64,000 bases of DNA from Diaminobutyricibacter sp. McL0608 (GCF_039613825.1 NZ_CP154826.1:3038001-3102000), one strand, 5' to 3'. Shown: positions 1 to 10,723, numbered from the stretch's first letter. Numbers and translations are program-made. The notes: generated from the letters alone by a model not told the origin.

Positions 1-53
1 GCCCTCGTGTGCTCGGGTCGATAGCCGGGCGCACCCCTGTGCCCGACCACGAG
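1..53. other. Structured segment at the window edge
   Basis: Nested complementary arms are visible: CTCGT (4-8) with ACGAG (49-53), GGTC (16-19) with GACC (45-48), and GCAC (31-34) with GTGC (39-42) around a CCCT loop. This could be the terminator of a gene lying left of the window or a leader for the next gene. There is no T run, so the role is open. Confidence 0.3.
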
Positions 54-58
54 CGGAT

Positions 59-697
59 ATGAATGCGCACGCATGGACAGATAATAGCTGCGGGATCCTG
101 ACGGTCACCTGCTCATCCGAGTGCCAGAATCGTTTCGTGTCCGAGTCCGATCCCCAACCGCGATGGCGGGAGCCGGCATCCCTGCTCCCCCTCCACTGGG
201 GCGCCTATCGCCCGCGACTGGTCTCGGGGCTCGCCGCAATCATGATCGGCACCGCGTGCATCCAGCTGACGAGCGCGTACAGCCTGCTCTTCCTGCTCGC
301 GGGGTCTCTCATCCAGCCTGCAGGGTGGGCCGTCCTCCCCGCCCCCATCGGCCGCCGGGTGGCGGTCGTCCTCCCCGCGCTCGGGTTCACCTGGCTCATG
401 CTCGGAGGGGCATCCTTCGCCTGGTGCTTCGTCGTACCGCTCGCCGCATGGCTCCTCGTTCGGCTCCGTCCGGCGATCTGTTACGTCGTGCTCGTCCTGC
501 CGATCGCCTGCGGCATCGTTCTCTCGGGCGTGATCGCCGACTACAGCGGCTCCTGGATCTCATTCACGATCGGCAGCCTGGTCACCGTGGCAGCTGCGTG
601 GGCGGCCCGCGGAATCGCGGTCTGGTGGTCGACGCACGCACCGCGGAGCGTCAGATCACGGCAATCTGTCAGCCCCCGCGACGGCGGACTCGACTAG
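59..697 (+). CDS. Hypothetical membrane protein
   Basis: A 212-residue protein that I do not recognise. After a hydrophilic, cysteine-containing N-terminus of about 50 residues come roughly five hydrophobic segments (about residues 55-75, 75-95, 100-120, 120-135 and 140-180), then a short Arg/Ser-rich tail. The start is uncertain: no ribosome binding site precedes the ATG at 59, and a GTG at 137 would remove the odd N-terminus while keeping all membrane segments. It reads towards the next gene on the same strand, 57 bases away. An integral membrane location is the only role I can support. Confidence 0.55.
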   Translation: MNAHAWTDNSCGILTVTCSSECQNRFVSESDPQPRWREPASLLPLHWGAYRPRLVSGLAAIMIGTACIQLTSAYSLLFLLAGSLIQPAGWAVLPAPIGRRVAVVLPALGFTWLMLGGASFAWCFVVPLAAWLLVRLRPAICYVVLVLPIACGIVLSGVIADYSGSWISFTIGSLVTVAAAWAARGIAVWWSTHAPRSVRSRQSVSPRDGGLD

Positions 698-754
698 ATT
701 TGAGGCAAAGCCGTTCAGCGGCCTTCCCGGTCCCACAAGGTGAGCAGAGGAACC

Positions 755-1555
755 ATGGCACTCGACAACCCCGCATTCTCGCGGAACAAGGCGTTCGCTT
801 CCGAGGCGAAGACGACGACCGCCACCGCCGCTCCGAGCGCTGAGGCGCTCCAGCAGCTGTATGAATCGCCCGCCGCGTCGTCGCACGACACGGGTCGGAT
901 GACGGTCGAAGACACGATCGTCAAGACGGCGATCAGCTTCGTGCTGCTCGTCGCAGGCGGTGCGGTCGGCTGGGCCTTCCCGGCCCTCTGGGTCCCTGCC
1001 GCGTTGGTCGGATTCGCTCTCGCTCTCGTCAACATCTTCAAGAAGAAGCCGTCGGCCCCGCTGGTTCTCCTCTATGCCGCAATCGAGGGCGTGTTCGTCG
1101 GCGCCGTCTCCGGTGTCTTCGAAGCCAAGTGGGAGGGCATCGTCGTCCAGGCCGTCCTGGCGACGGTCGCCGTGATCGCGGTGACCCTGGCACTCTTCGC
1201 GAGCGGCAAGATCCGCGCATCCGCGCGAGCCACGAAGGTCTTCCTCATCGCCATGGTGGGATACCTCGTCTTCTCGGTCATCAACCTGGTGCTCATGTGG
1301 ACGGGCGCGAACACCAACCCGTTCGGCCTGCGCGGTTCCGTCGAGATCTTCGGCATCCCGCTCGGGCTGGTGCTGGGCGTCCTCGTCGTCATCATGGGCG
1401 CCTACTCGCTGGTGCTCGACTTCGACTACATCCAGCGCGGAGTCGCCAACCGGGCACCACGTGAGTACGGCTGGAGCGGCGCCTTCGGCATCATGGTCAC
1501 CGTCGTCTGGCTGTACCTCGAGATCCTCCGCATGTTCGCGATCGCGCGAAACTAG
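755..1555 (+). CDS. Bax inhibitor-1/YccA family membrane protein
   Basis: A 266-residue protein with a hydrophilic N-terminus of about 50 residues followed by about seven transmembrane segments that fill the rest, as in the actinobacterial Bax inhibitor-1 like (YccA/TMBIM) family. The ATG at 755 is preferred over the GTG at 740 because AGAGG lies just upstream and the N-terminus MALDNPAF is typical of the family. Members are thought to conduct or regulate ions such as calcium, but the bacterial role is not settled. The gene ends 19 bases before a strong hairpin shared with the converging guaA. Confidence 0.9.
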   Translation: MALDNPAFSRNKAFASEAKTTTATAAPSAEALQQLYESPAASSHDTGRMTVEDTIVKTAISFVLLVAGGAVGWAFPALWVPAALVGFALALVNIFKKKPSAPLVLLYAAIEGVFVGAVSGVFEAKWEGIVVQAVLATVAVIAVTLALFASGKIRASARATKVFLIAMVGYLVFSVINLVLMWTGANTNPFGLRGSVEIFGIPLGLVLGVLVVIMGAYSLVLDFDYIQRGVANRAPREYGWSGAFGIMVTVVWLYLEILRMFAIARN

Positions 1556-1573
1556 CGACCTGATCGATGAAGA

Positions 1574-1610
1574 AGGCCGGTGCGGATTCGTTCCGCACCG
1601 GCCTCCTTTT
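1574..1610. terminator. Terminator between converging genes
   Basis: A 12-bp perfect stem, GGCCGGTGCGGA pairing with TCCGCACCGGCC, with a short loop and then TCCTTTT on the plus strand. It lies between the Bax-inhibitor-like gene (plus) and guaA (minus). The T run serves the plus strand; the minus-strand side is followed by TTCTTC, so it may act in both directions. Confidence 0.85.
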
Positions 1611-1613
1611 CGC

Positions 1614-3200
<1,587 letters not shown>

Positions 3201-3222
3201 GTGGGAGAACGCGGAATCGGTG

Positions 3223-3681
3223 CTAATGGGATGCCTCCACGAGGTTAGCTTCTTCGGCCTCGCGGCCGGCCAGATAGGTTCGCACCTGCTTCGTGATGAT
3301 CGCCTCGACGAAGAAGGACAGGAACGGGATGACGCCGCCGAGAGCGATCTGCACGAACTTGGCGAAGTTCCAGCGCATCAGGCTCCACAGGCGGAAGTCG
3401 GAGAAGAGGTAGACGACATACAGCCAGCCGTGGGCGATGAGGATGCCCGTGCTGAGGTTGATGCCGGTGGCGACCGGCAGGGTTCCGCTCGGATCCCACG
3501 GGACGAACGCGAGCACACCGTGGTCGCCGAACGCGTAGAGCTCGTAGTGGAAGCCGTATTTGACGATCATTTCGCTCACCAGGAGGAGCAGCATGATTCC
3601 GGTGATGTAAGCGAAGACCTGATAGAACTTCAGGGCCCCGCGGATCTTCGGAAAGTCCTGGGGTTTGGGTGCGAGGGCCAT
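3223..3681 (-). CDS. DUF3817 family integral membrane protein
   Basis: A 152-residue protein with about three or four hydrophobic segments and the aromatic, histidine-containing membrane motifs ([23 protein letters not shown] region) seen in actinobacterial DUF3817 proteins. The function of the family is unknown. The minus-strand -10 hexamer TAAACT sits six bases before the ATG and overlaps the SURF1 stop codon, so a leaderless transcript is likely and would continue into guaA 22 bases downstream. Confidence 0.85.
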   Translation of the reverse strand: MALAPKPQDFPKIRGALKFYQVFAYITGIMLLLLVSEMIVKYGFHYELYAFGDHGVLAFVPWDPSGTLPVATGINLSTGILIAHGWLYVVYLFSDFRLWSLMRWNFAKFVQIALGGVIPFLSFFVEAIITKQVRTYLAGREAEEANLVEASH

Positions 3682-3685
3682 GCGA

Positions 3686-4546
3686 CTAGTTTACGTTCCT
3701 GCTGCCTGCGCTCTCGCCGAGAGCGGCCCGCTCGGCGAGCAGCTGCTCGCGTTCCTCGTCTTCTTTCTCCTTGGCGTCTTTCACGAGCCGATACCAGAAG
3801 AAGATGGCGAAGCCGGCGAAGATGATCCACTCGGCTGCGTAGAAGATGTTGAGCCAGTTGAGCGTCTGCTGCTGGATGGGAGGCGGCGAGTCGATCTTGT
3901 CCAGCCCCGCAGGCGGCGTGCGCTCCACCACGTAGGCCTCGTATACAGCAACGCCGTCGACGCCTGTCCACAGGTTGTAAAGGGCGGCCGAGGACATCGT
4001 CGTCATCACGGTCGGGTCGCCCTTGGGATCGGGCACTTCGGGCGCCTCGGTGGGCAGAAGACGGCCGACGACCTCCTGCTGCGCCGCAGGTTCGTTGGCG
4101 AGGCGGGCAGCCACTGATTCCGCGGTCACCTTGTCGGGGGCCCATCCGCGTGCGATCGCCAGGGCCACCGGCGCTCCCCCCGGGTCCTTCGGGGCGAGGG
4201 TGAAGTGGCCGACCACCCACCAGCCGGCGGTTCCGTGGTTGAGGCGCCCCTGGAGCAACTGGTAGTCCGTCGGGACGAACGACCCGGTGAACCGGACGAG
4301 CTGACCGGTCGCGACGTCGGTGATCGGGCCGCCGGGCTTCGCCACCGTGTCGAGCGGGAGCACCGTCTCGCTGGGCGAATCGATGACCTTGCCGGAATCG
4401 ATGGCCCGCTCGAGCTGCCACTGGCCGAGCCAGGCGAACCCTGCTGCGAGCGCGAGGGCGAGCACGAGTGCCCCGATCCAGCGCGGGCGCAGCATCATCT
4501 GGAACAGCGTCGTCTCGCCGCTGCCTGTCGTGTCGCTAATGGTCAA
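3686..4546 (-). CDS. SURF1 family cytochrome oxidase assembly protein
   Basis: A 286-residue membrane protein with the SURF1 layout: an N-terminal transmembrane helix at about residues 25-45 followed by the GQWQLERA motif, a long extracytoplasmic domain, and a C-terminal helix at about 235-255 before a charged cytoplasmic tail. SURF1 proteins help insert haem into cytochrome oxidase. Translation appears to start at a TTG overlapping the stop codon of the upstream antiporter gene (TTGA), which suggests translational coupling. A later ATG at residue 17 is less likely because of that overlap. Confidence 0.9.
   Translation of the reverse strand: MTISDTTGSGETTLFQMMLRPRWIGALVLALALAAGFAWLGQWQLERAIDSGKVIDSPSETVLPLDTVAKPGGPITDVATGQLVRFTGSFVPTDYQLLQGRLNHGTAGWWVVGHFTLAPKDPGGAPVALAIARGWAPDKVTAESVAARLANEPAAQQEVVGRLLPTEAPEVPDPKGDPTVMTTMSSAALYNLWTGVDGVAVYEAYVVERTPPAGLDKIDSPPPIQQQTLNWLNIFYAAEWIIFAGFAIFFWYRLVKDAKEKEDEEREQLLAERAALGESAGSRNVN
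3688..3693 (-). promoter_or_regulatory. -10 hexamer TAAACT, leaderless start of the DUF3817 gene
   Basis: TAAACT on the minus strand ends six bases before the ATG at 3681, placing the expected transcription start at or next to the start codon. No ribosome binding site is present. The hexamer overlaps the TAG stop of the upstream SURF1 gene. Confidence 0.55.
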
Positions 4547-5895
4547 TCCCGCTTCCGGTCCCCGCTGGTGTCCTGTTGCTGCATCGCCTGCTCGATCACG
4601 CGATCGACCGCCTGCCTGGTGCCCGTATCCGTGGTCGCTGCCGAGTCGAGGTCGGCGGTCGCCGCTTCGACGAGCGCGATCTCCTCATCGAGCATGGGAT
4701 CGCGTTTCGGCCGTGACCTCTTCTTCGATGAGCCGGTCCGCAAAATCATCGCACCGATCTTCTCGGAGTTTGCTGCGAGCAGCGGCCCGATCACGGCCAT
4801 GATGAGCACGTAGAGGCCGGCGAACGGCTGGATGCGCGGATCGAGTCCGGCGCTGACCGACAGGGTCGCGAGAATCAGCGCGAACTCGCCCCTGTTCTGG
4901 AGGATCACTGTGGTGTTGATGCCGGCCTGCGGTCCGAGCCCGTTGATCCAGGCGACGAACTGGCCGGCGGCGATGTTCAGTACCAGGGTCATACCCACCG
5001 CAGCGACGACCGGAACGATCACGGAGGGGAACTGCGCGGGGTTGAGGGCCAGCCCGAAATTGAGGAAGAAGAACGCCGCGAATACGTCTCGGAGCGGGAT
5101 CGCAATGTGCTCGATCTTGTTTCGATACTTCGTCGCGCCGAGGACGAGTCCGATGAGGAAGGCGCCGATCGCGTCGGTCACGCCCAGGATCTCGCCGATG
5201 CCGGCGAAGAGGACCGCGAGACCGAAGAACAGGATCGTGAAGAGCTCGTCGTCTTTCGTTCGGAAGAAGCGAGAGACCACGCGCCCGCCCCAGCGGGCGA
5301 GAGAGAACATCACGACCAGGAAGGTGAAGGCGATCGCAAGCTTCGCCACGATCGGCCAGAAGTCGGTCTCCCCGCTCAGCACGACCGAGACGATGGCGAG
5401 GTAGATGGCGATGAAGATGTCCTCGACGACGGTGACACCCAGGATCATCGGGGTCTCCCGATTGGCCAACCGGTTGAGCTCGATGAGCAGCTTCGTGACG
5501 ATCGCACTCGACGACGTGGCCGTCATCCCCGCGATGATCAGCGCCTCGCGGGTGCCCCACCCCACCATGAACCCGAAGATGAGTCCGACGCCCATATTGA
5601 TGACGACGTAGGAGCCACCCGAGATGATCAGCTTGCCGAAATTGCCGAAGAACTCGTCCTGGTCGAACTCGAGACCCAGGTTGAACAACAGCAGGATCAG
5701 CCCGAAGATGGCGATCAGCTCGATGTAGTGCGAGTCGAAGTTGAGGGGGAACCACCCGGTGTGCGGGCTGGCCAGCAGCCCGACGATCATGTAGATCGGT
5801 ATCGCGGGGAGACCCACCAGCTTGCCGAGACGCCCCAGCACGTACGCCACGAGCAGGAGCAGGCCGAGAACGATGAGGTCTTCGCCGAGATGCAT
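4543..5895 (-). CDS. Cation:proton antiporter (CPA2, KhtU/KefB-like)
   Basis: A 450-residue protein with about twelve transmembrane helices over the first 380 residues and a hydrophilic, acidic C-terminal tail. The TSSSAIVTKLL segment at about 127-137 and NRGEFALI at about 337-344 are typical of monovalent cation:proton antiporters of the CPA2 family. The RCK (TrkA-N) domain of KefB is absent; the regulatory part is instead encoded separately by the gene just upstream, as in KhtTU systems. Together they probably export K+ or Na+ in exchange for protons. Three bases separate the two genes. Confidence 0.92.
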   Translation of the reverse strand: MHLGEDLIVLGLLLLVAYVLGRLGKLVGLPAIPIYMIVGLLASPHTGWFPLNFDSHYIELIAIFGLILLLFNLGLEFDQDEFFGNFGKLIISGGSYVVINMGVGLIFGFMVGWGTREALIIAGMTATSSSAIVTKLLIELNRLANRETPMILGVTVVEDIFIAIYLAIVSVVLSGETDFWPIVAKLAIAFTFLVVMFSLARWGGRVVSRFFRTKDDELFTILFFGLAVLFAGIGEILGVTDAIGAFLIGLVLGATKYRNKIEHIAIPLRDVFAAFFFLNFGLALNPAQFPSVIVPVVAAVGMTLVLNIAAGQFVAWINGLGPQAGINTTVILQNRGEFALILATLSVSAGLDPRIQPFAGLYVLIMAVIGPLLAANSEKIGAMILRTGSSKKRSRPKRDPMLDEEIALVEAATADLDSAATTDTGTRQAVDRVIEQAMQQQDTSGDRKRD

Positions 5896-5898
5896 CGA

Positions 5899-6435
5899 CT
5901 ACCCCCCGGGCGGAGCGTCGGCGGCGTCGGCACCGCGGGTGGGCAGCGCACCGGACCGGAAGAACGCGAAAGCCTTCGCAACCTTCTCCGGTGACCCGGC
6001 GACGACCAGTGTGTCGCCGGGGAAGACCTTGAAGTCGGGAGCCGGGGCCGGGTTGGCGGACTCGCCACGGACGACCGCCACGACGGTCAGTCCCACGATT
6101 CCGCGCTCGCCGGGCCTGCCGAGCTGCTGCCCCGCGATGTGGTCCTCGTAGTCGACCGTGAACCAGTCGATGCTGAGCCCGGGGATCTGGTCGAGCGCCG
6201 TGAGCGACTCGGTGATCTGCGTGCCGCCGAGGAGTTCCGCGAGCGTGTGTGCTTCGTCTTCGTTGAGGCGCAGCGAGACCTTCGTCACATCTGCGCCGTC
6301 CTCGTGATCCGAGAACGTGATCAGGTCGCTGTGGCCGGAACGGTGGGCGATGACGCCGACCTTGCCACCGTCGTCTGTAACGAAGGTGTGGAGCACACCG
6401 ACCCCGGGGAGCTTGACCCGTCGAACGTCAACCAT
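5899..6435 (-). CDS. Antiporter regulatory subunit (KhtT-like, TrkA-C domain)
   Basis: A 178-residue soluble protein. Residues 1-75 form a KhtT-like N-terminal domain (VDVRRVKLPGVG start), and about 85-165 a TrkA-C/RCK_C domain with the PAPDFKVFPGDTLVVAG segment. Such subunits bind ligands (for example nucleotides) and gate the partner antiporter encoded immediately downstream. GGAG lies eight bases before the ATG, and the pair should be co-transcribed, with SURF1 next. Confidence 0.9.
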   Translation of the reverse strand: MVDVRRVKLPGVGVLHTFVTDDGGKVGVIAHRSGHSDLITFSDHEDGADVTKVSLRLNEDEAHTLAELLGGTQITESLTALDQIPGLSIDWFTVDYEDHIAGQQLGRPGERGIVGLTVVAVVRGESANPAPAPDFKVFPGDTLVVAGSPEKVAKAFAFFRSGALPTRGADAADAPPGG

Positions 6436-6558
6436 GGTTACGTCTCCAGAAACTTGTGGGGGCAGTACCTCGATCTTACCGGAGGCGCCACAAGCGCTTG
6501 CCCGGCCCGGCGGTCTCCCGCCCGGTCCTGGTCCCTCATCCGGAGCTGCGCCGGAGGC

Positions 6559-8298
6559 TCAGGTGTTGACGATGTCGGGGGCCTCCAGCCGGATCGCTTC
6601 CGCGGACTCGTCGTCGGGCTGGAGCTGGCTCGCGCGCTCGGCGGCGACCCGTTGCAGGTAGACCTGCACCTCGTGCTCCTCGCGCTTCGCATCCCACCCG
6701 AGGACGGCCGCCATGAGCTTCGCGGCGACCGGTGCAGCCGACACTCCGCGGTCCCAGGCCTCGATCGAGATGCGGGTGCGTCGCGCGAGCACGTCCTCCA
6801 GGTGCAGCGCGCCTTCGTTCGACGCCGCATACACGACCTCTGCGCCGATGTAGTCGTCAGCACCGGGCAGGGGCTCACCGAGCGATGGGTCCGACTTCAC
6901 AAGTTCGAGGAGGTCTTCGGCCATCGTTCCGTAGCGGTTGAGCAGGTGTTCGATCCGGGCGATGTGGAGACCGGTCGTGGCTGCGATCCGTCCGCGGGCG
7001 TTCCAGGCGGCCTGGTATCCCTCCGCACCGACGAGCGCGATCTCCTGCGTCGTGCTCTGCGGAATCTTGCCGTCGAGGGCGTCGACGGCTGCGTCGATGG
7101 CATCCTTCGCCATGATGCGGTACGTCGTCCACTTGCCGCCCGCGATCACGACGAGCCCCGGCACCGAGTGGGCCACGAGATGTTCCCTCGAGAGCTTGGA
7201 CGTCTGCTCCGACTCTCCTGCGAGAAGCGGGCGCAGCCCCGCGTAGACGCCTTCGACGTCTTCGCGCGTCAGCGGAACGCCCACCACCGCATTGACGTGC
7301 TCGAGCAGGTAGTCGATGTCGGCAGCTGTCGCGGCCGGATGCGCCTTGTCGAGGTGCCAGTCGGTGTCGGTGGTGCCGATCAGCCAGTGCCGGCCCCAGG
7401 GGATCACGAACAGCACGCTCTTCTCGGTGCGCAGCAAGAGCCCCATCTTCGACTGGAACCGGTCGCGCGGGACCACGAGGTGGATGCCCTTCGAAGCGCG
7501 CACTTTGAACTGCCCGCGTTCGCCGACCATGGCCTGGGTATCGTCGGTCCACACGCCGGTCGCATTGACGACCTGCTTGGCGCGGATGTCGAAACGCTCG
7601 TCGTTCTCGAGGTCGTGCGCGCGCACTCCCACGACCCGCTCGCCGACCTTGATGAACCCCTCGACGCGAACACGGCTGGCCACATGGGCGCCGTAATGCG
7701 CAGCCGTCCGCGCGAGGTTCGCCACGTAGCGGGCGTCGTCGACCTGGGCGTCGTAATAGGTGATGCCGCCGACCAGTGCGTCGCTGGCAAGGCTCGGGAT
7801 CGCGCGCATCACCTGACGCTTGGACAGGTGACGGTGATGGGGGACGCCCGGCGGCCGGAGGCCGGTGTACGAGAAGATGTCGTACAGCATCATGCCCGCA
7901 CCCACATAGGCGCGTTCGATCACGCGCTTCTTGAGGGGGTAGAGGAATCGCACCGGCTTGACCAGGTGCGGTGCGATGCGCTGGAGGAGGAGGCCGCGCT
8001 CGATGAGCGCCTCACGTACCAGGCGGAAGTCGAGTTGCTCGAGGTACCGGATGCCACCGTGGACGAGCTTGGACGACCTGCTGGAGGTACCGGATGCGAA
8101 GTCGCGCGCCTCGACGAGCCCGACGGTGAGGCCGCGTGTCACCGCATCCACCGCGCTGCCGGTTCCGACGATTCCGCCGCCGACGACGAGGATGTCGAGT
8201 TCGGTGTCCTTCAGGGCCTGGATCGCCTCCGCCCGCTCGGCCGGGCCGAGCTTCGACGGGCTGGACAGTGTCTGGCCGGACTGATCCTCCTTGACCAT
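6559..8298 (-). CDS. glpD: Aerobic glycerol-3-phosphate dehydrogenase
   Basis: A 579-residue FAD-dependent dehydrogenase that oxidises sn-glycerol-3-phosphate to dihydroxyacetone phosphate and passes electrons to the quinone pool at the membrane. The Rossmann FAD motif VVGGGIVGTGSAVDAVTRG is at about 38-56, followed by the GlpD signatures SSRSSKLVHGGIRYLE (about 72-87) and the C-terminal DAO_C domain with LTREDVEGVYAGLRPL. The ATG has a good AAGGGA site five bases upstream. No glpF or glpK is next to it; the neighbour upstream is guaB3, 33 bases away. Confidence 0.96.
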   Translation of the reverse strand: MVKEDQSGQTLSSPSKLGPAERAEAIQALKDTELDILVVGGGIVGTGSAVDAVTRGLTVGLVEARDFASGTSSRSSKLVHGGIRYLEQLDFRLVREALIERGLLLQRIAPHLVKPVRFLYPLKKRVIERAYVGAGMMLYDIFSYTGLRPPGVPHHRHLSKRQVMRAIPSLASDALVGGITYYDAQVDDARYVANLARTAAHYGAHVASRVRVEGFIKVGERVVGVRAHDLENDERFDIRAKQVVNATGVWTDDTQAMVGERGQFKVRASKGIHLVVPRDRFQSKMGLLLRTEKSVLFVIPWGRHWLIGTTDTDWHLDKAHPAATAADIDYLLEHVNAVVGVPLTREDVEGVYAGLRPLLAGESEQTSKLSREHLVAHSVPGLVVIAGGKWTTYRIMAKDAIDAAVDALDGKIPQSTTQEIALVGAEGYQAAWNARGRIAATTGLHIARIEHLLNRYGTMAEDLLELVKSDPSLGEPLPGADDYIGAEVVYAASNEGALHLEDVLARRTRISIEAWDRGVSAAPVAAKLMAAVLGWDAKREEHEVQVYLQRVAAERASQLQPDDESAEAIRLEAPDIVNT

Positions 8299-8331
8299 GT
8301 CATTCCCTTCCCCGGCCGGACGGCCGTGTAT

Positions 8332-9456
8332 CTAGTGCGCGTGATACGGCGCGACGACGACTTCGACGCGCTGGAACTCCTTCAGGTCTGAATACCCGGT
8401 GGTCGCCATGGACCGTCGGAGTGCTCCGACCAGGTTTGCCGTGCCCTCCGCGACGGGTGCCGGGCCGTAGAGGATCTCCTCCAGCGGTGCGACCTGGCCG
8501 ACTTCGACCCGATTGCCACGCGGAAGCTGTGAATGGTACGCCTCGGTACCCCAGTGCAGGCCGCCGCCGGGCGCATCCGTGGCCCGTGCCAGCGCAGTGC
8601 CCAGCATGACCGCATCGGCGCCGCATGCGATCGCCTTCACGATGTCTCCCGAGGTGCCGAGCCCGCCGTCGGCGATGACATGCACGTAACGGCCGCCCGA
8701 CTCGTCCATGTAGTCACGGCGCGCGCCCGCGACGTCGGCGACGGCCGTCGCCATCGGAGCGTGGATGCCGAGCGTCGCTCGGGTCGTGGAGGCGGCTCCT
8801 CCGCCGAAGCCGACGAGTACGCCCGCGGCGCCGGTGCGCATGAGGTGGAGTGCCGCCGTGTAGGTCGCCGCTCCGCCCACGACGACGGGGACGTCGAGCT
8901 CGTAGATGAACTTCTTCAGGTTGAGCGGCTCGACGTTCTTCGAGACATGTTCGGCCGACACGGTCGTGCCGCGGATCACGAAGAGGTCGACGCCCGCCTC
9001 GACGACCGTCTTGTAGAGCTCCTGCGTGCGCTGCGGCGACAGGGCGCCGGCGACGGTCACCCCACCCGCGCGGATCTCGGCGAGCCGCTGTGTCACGAGG
9101 CCGGGATCGATCGGCGCGGAGTAGATCTCCTGCATCCGCGCGGTCGCTCTGTCGGCGGGCAGCTGCCGGATCTCCGCGAGCAGCGGTTCAGGGTCGTCGT
9201 AGCGCGTCCAGACACCTTCGAGATCGAGTACGCCGAGGCCGCCGAGCTGCCCCATCATGATCGCCGTCGTCGGCGAGACGACGGAGTCCATCGGAGCGGC
9301 CAGGAAGGGGATCGCGAACTGGTACGCGTCGATCGACCAGGAGACCGAGACATCTTCAGGATCTCGGGTGCGACGGCTGGGCACCACCGCGACGTCGTCG
9401 AAGGCGTATACGCGGCGGGCACGCTTGGCGCGCCCGATCTCAATCTCCATGCTCAC
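8332..9456 (-). CDS. guaB3: GuaB3 family IMP dehydrogenase-related protein
   Basis: A 374-residue TIM-barrel protein of the IMP dehydrogenase/GMP reductase superfamily without CBS domains, the usual form of actinobacterial GuaB3. The flavin/nucleotide loops VHVIADGGLGTSGD and KAIACGADAVMLG are clear. In the loop that carries the catalytic cysteine of IMP dehydrogenases (GSxCTTR), this protein has GGAASTTR, so serine 223 stands where the cysteine would be; whether it still dehydrogenates IMP is uncertain. The GTG at 9456 is preferred because a TAGACT hexamer lies six bases upstream, giving a leaderless transcript. Confidence 0.9.
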   Translation of the reverse strand: MSMEIEIGRAKRARRVYAFDDVAVVPSRRTRDPEDVSVSWSIDAYQFAIPFLAAPMDSVVSPTTAIMMGQLGGLGVLDLEGVWTRYDDPEPLLAEIRQLPADRATARMQEIYSAPIDPGLVTQRLAEIRAGGVTVAGALSPQRTQELYKTVVEAGVDLFVIRGTTVSAEHVSKNVEPLNLKKFIYELDVPVVVGGAATYTAALHLMRTGAAGVLVGFGGGAASTTRATLGIHAPMATAVADVAGARRDYMDESGGRYVHVIADGGLGTSGDIVKAIACGADAVMLGTALARATDAPGGGLHWGTEAYHSQLPRGNRVEVGQVAPLEEILYGPAPVAEGTANLVGALRRSMATTGYSDLKEFQRVEVVVAPYHAH

Positions 9457-9462
9457 GGATTC

Positions 9463-9468
9463 AGTCTA
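9463..9468 (-). promoter_or_regulatory. -10 hexamer TAGACT, leaderless start of guaB3
   Basis: TAGACT on the minus strand is six bases upstream of the GTG at 9456, with no Shine-Dalgarno sequence between. This spacing fits transcription starting at the start codon and decides for the GTG over the ATG two codons later. Confidence 0.55.
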
Positions 9469-9571
9469 TGGCGCGGCCGGGATCGAGGGCTCAGAATCCA
9501 CAGGTGGCCGGACTTGCACAGGTCGTGTGTCCCGGATGCGCGCCCGCGGGCCGGCACGGCAGAGTGGAGGC

Positions 9572-10723
9572 ATGCAGGTTGTCGCCGATCCACTGGCCGA
9601 ACTCCGGGACCGCACGAGCGAGAAGTGGCCCGCGTTCCCGCCCGATGTGCTCCCCCTCTTCGTGGCCGAGATGGACTATCCACTCGCCGAGCCGATCGCC
9701 GAGGCGCTCATCGCCGCAGTGAGACGCTCGGACACGGGGTACATCGGGCCCGACGACGACGTGCAGCGCGCCTTCTGCGCATTCGCGCATCGGCACTGGG
9801 ACTGGACGGTGCAGCCCGACCGGGTCACGACGACGACCGACGTCAGCGTCGTTATCGTCGAGGCACTGCGCCTGGTGATCCGGCCCGGTGACGGCGTCGT
9901 GATCAACCCCCCGGTCTATCCGCCGTTCTTCGACCTGATCCCCAAGGCAAGCGGGCGAGTCGTCGAGGTGCCACTGGCCGACGAGGACGATCGTGGTCTT
10001 CGACTCGATCTCGAGGGGATCGAACGAGCCTTTGCGGCTGGTGCGAAGGCCTTCCTGCTGTGCAACCCGCACAATCCCCTCGGCCTCGTCCACAGCGCCG
10101 CCGAGCTCCGCGCTGTCGCCGAGCTCGCCGATCGCTACGGCGTCGCCGTGGTGAGCGATGAGATCCATGCGCCGCTGACCCATTCCGACGCAACGTTCAC
10201 GCCGTACCTCACCGTCTCTGAGGCAGCGCGCCGGCACGGCATCGCAGCGCACTCGGCGAGCAAGGCCTGGAACCTGGCAGGTCTCAAATGCGCCCTCATC
10301 GTGACGGCCCACGACGCGATGGCCGCCCGAACGGCGACGCCCCCCAAGGAGGTCGAGGTGCGCACGAGCCTGTTCGGTCGCATCGCGACAGCCGCAGCGC
10401 TCTCGTCCGGCGACGAGTGGCGCGCAGGAATGCTGTCCTCGGTCGAGGCGAGTCGTCACCTGCTCGGCGATCTTCTTCGGGAACAGCTGCCCGACGTCGT
10501 ATTCCGCCAGCCGCATGCAAGTTTTCTCGCCTGGCTCGACTTCCGGCAGCTCGGGTGGGGCGATGACCCGAGTGCGCGCGCCCTCGCCGCCAAAGTCGCC
10601 CTGGTACCCGGGACGGAGTTCGGAACGCAGGGCCGCGGCTTCGTGCGCCTGAACTTCGCCTGCTCACCCGAGGTCCTCACCGAAGCGATCGAGCGCCTCG
10701 CTACCGCGGCCCGGACCGCGTGA
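9572..10723 (+). CDS. MalY/PatB-type aminotransferase or cystathionine beta-lyase
   Basis: A 383-residue fold-type I PLP enzyme. The sequence shows the PatB start FVAEMDYPLAEPI, the loop NPHNPLG, the PLP-stacking segment VVSDEIHAPL, and the Schiff-base lysine in SASKAWNLAGLKCA (about residues 230-243). The family includes cystathionine or cystine beta-lyases (MalY, PatB) and some aminotransferases, so the substrate is uncertain; a role in sulfur amino acid metabolism is likely. The ATG at 9572 gives a family-length protein; the frame stays open to 9257 but that part runs back across guaB3. Its end faces the ABC-F gene, 13 bases away. Confidence 0.88.
   Translation: MQVVADPLAELRDRTSEKWPAFPPDVLPLFVAEMDYPLAEPIAEALIAAVRRSDTGYIGPDDDVQRAFCAFAHRHWDWTVQPDRVTTTTDVSVVIVEALRLVIRPGDGVVINPPVYPPFFDLIPKASGRVVEVPLADEDDRGLRLDLEGIERAFAAGAKAFLLCNPHNPLGLVHSAAELRAVAELADRYGVAVVSDEIHAPLTHSDATFTPYLTVSEAARRHGIAAHSASKAWNLAGLKCALIVTAHDAMAARTATPPKEVEVRTSLFGRIATAAALSSGDEWRAGMLSSVEASRHLLGDLLREQLPDVVFRQPHASFLAWLDFRQLGWGDDPSARALAAKVALVPGTEFGTQGRGFVRLNFACSPEVLTEAIERLATAARTA

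Noticed and set aside
1-53. Cloverleaf-like pairing at the left edge considered as a tRNA end
   Set aside because: No T-loop consensus, no acceptor stem and no CCA-side pattern; listed only as a structured segment.
6139-8391. A plus-strand frame of 750 codons opposite the antiporter subunit and glpD
   Set aside because: Same reason: antisense to well-conserved genes, amino acid composition dominated by Arg, His and Asp.
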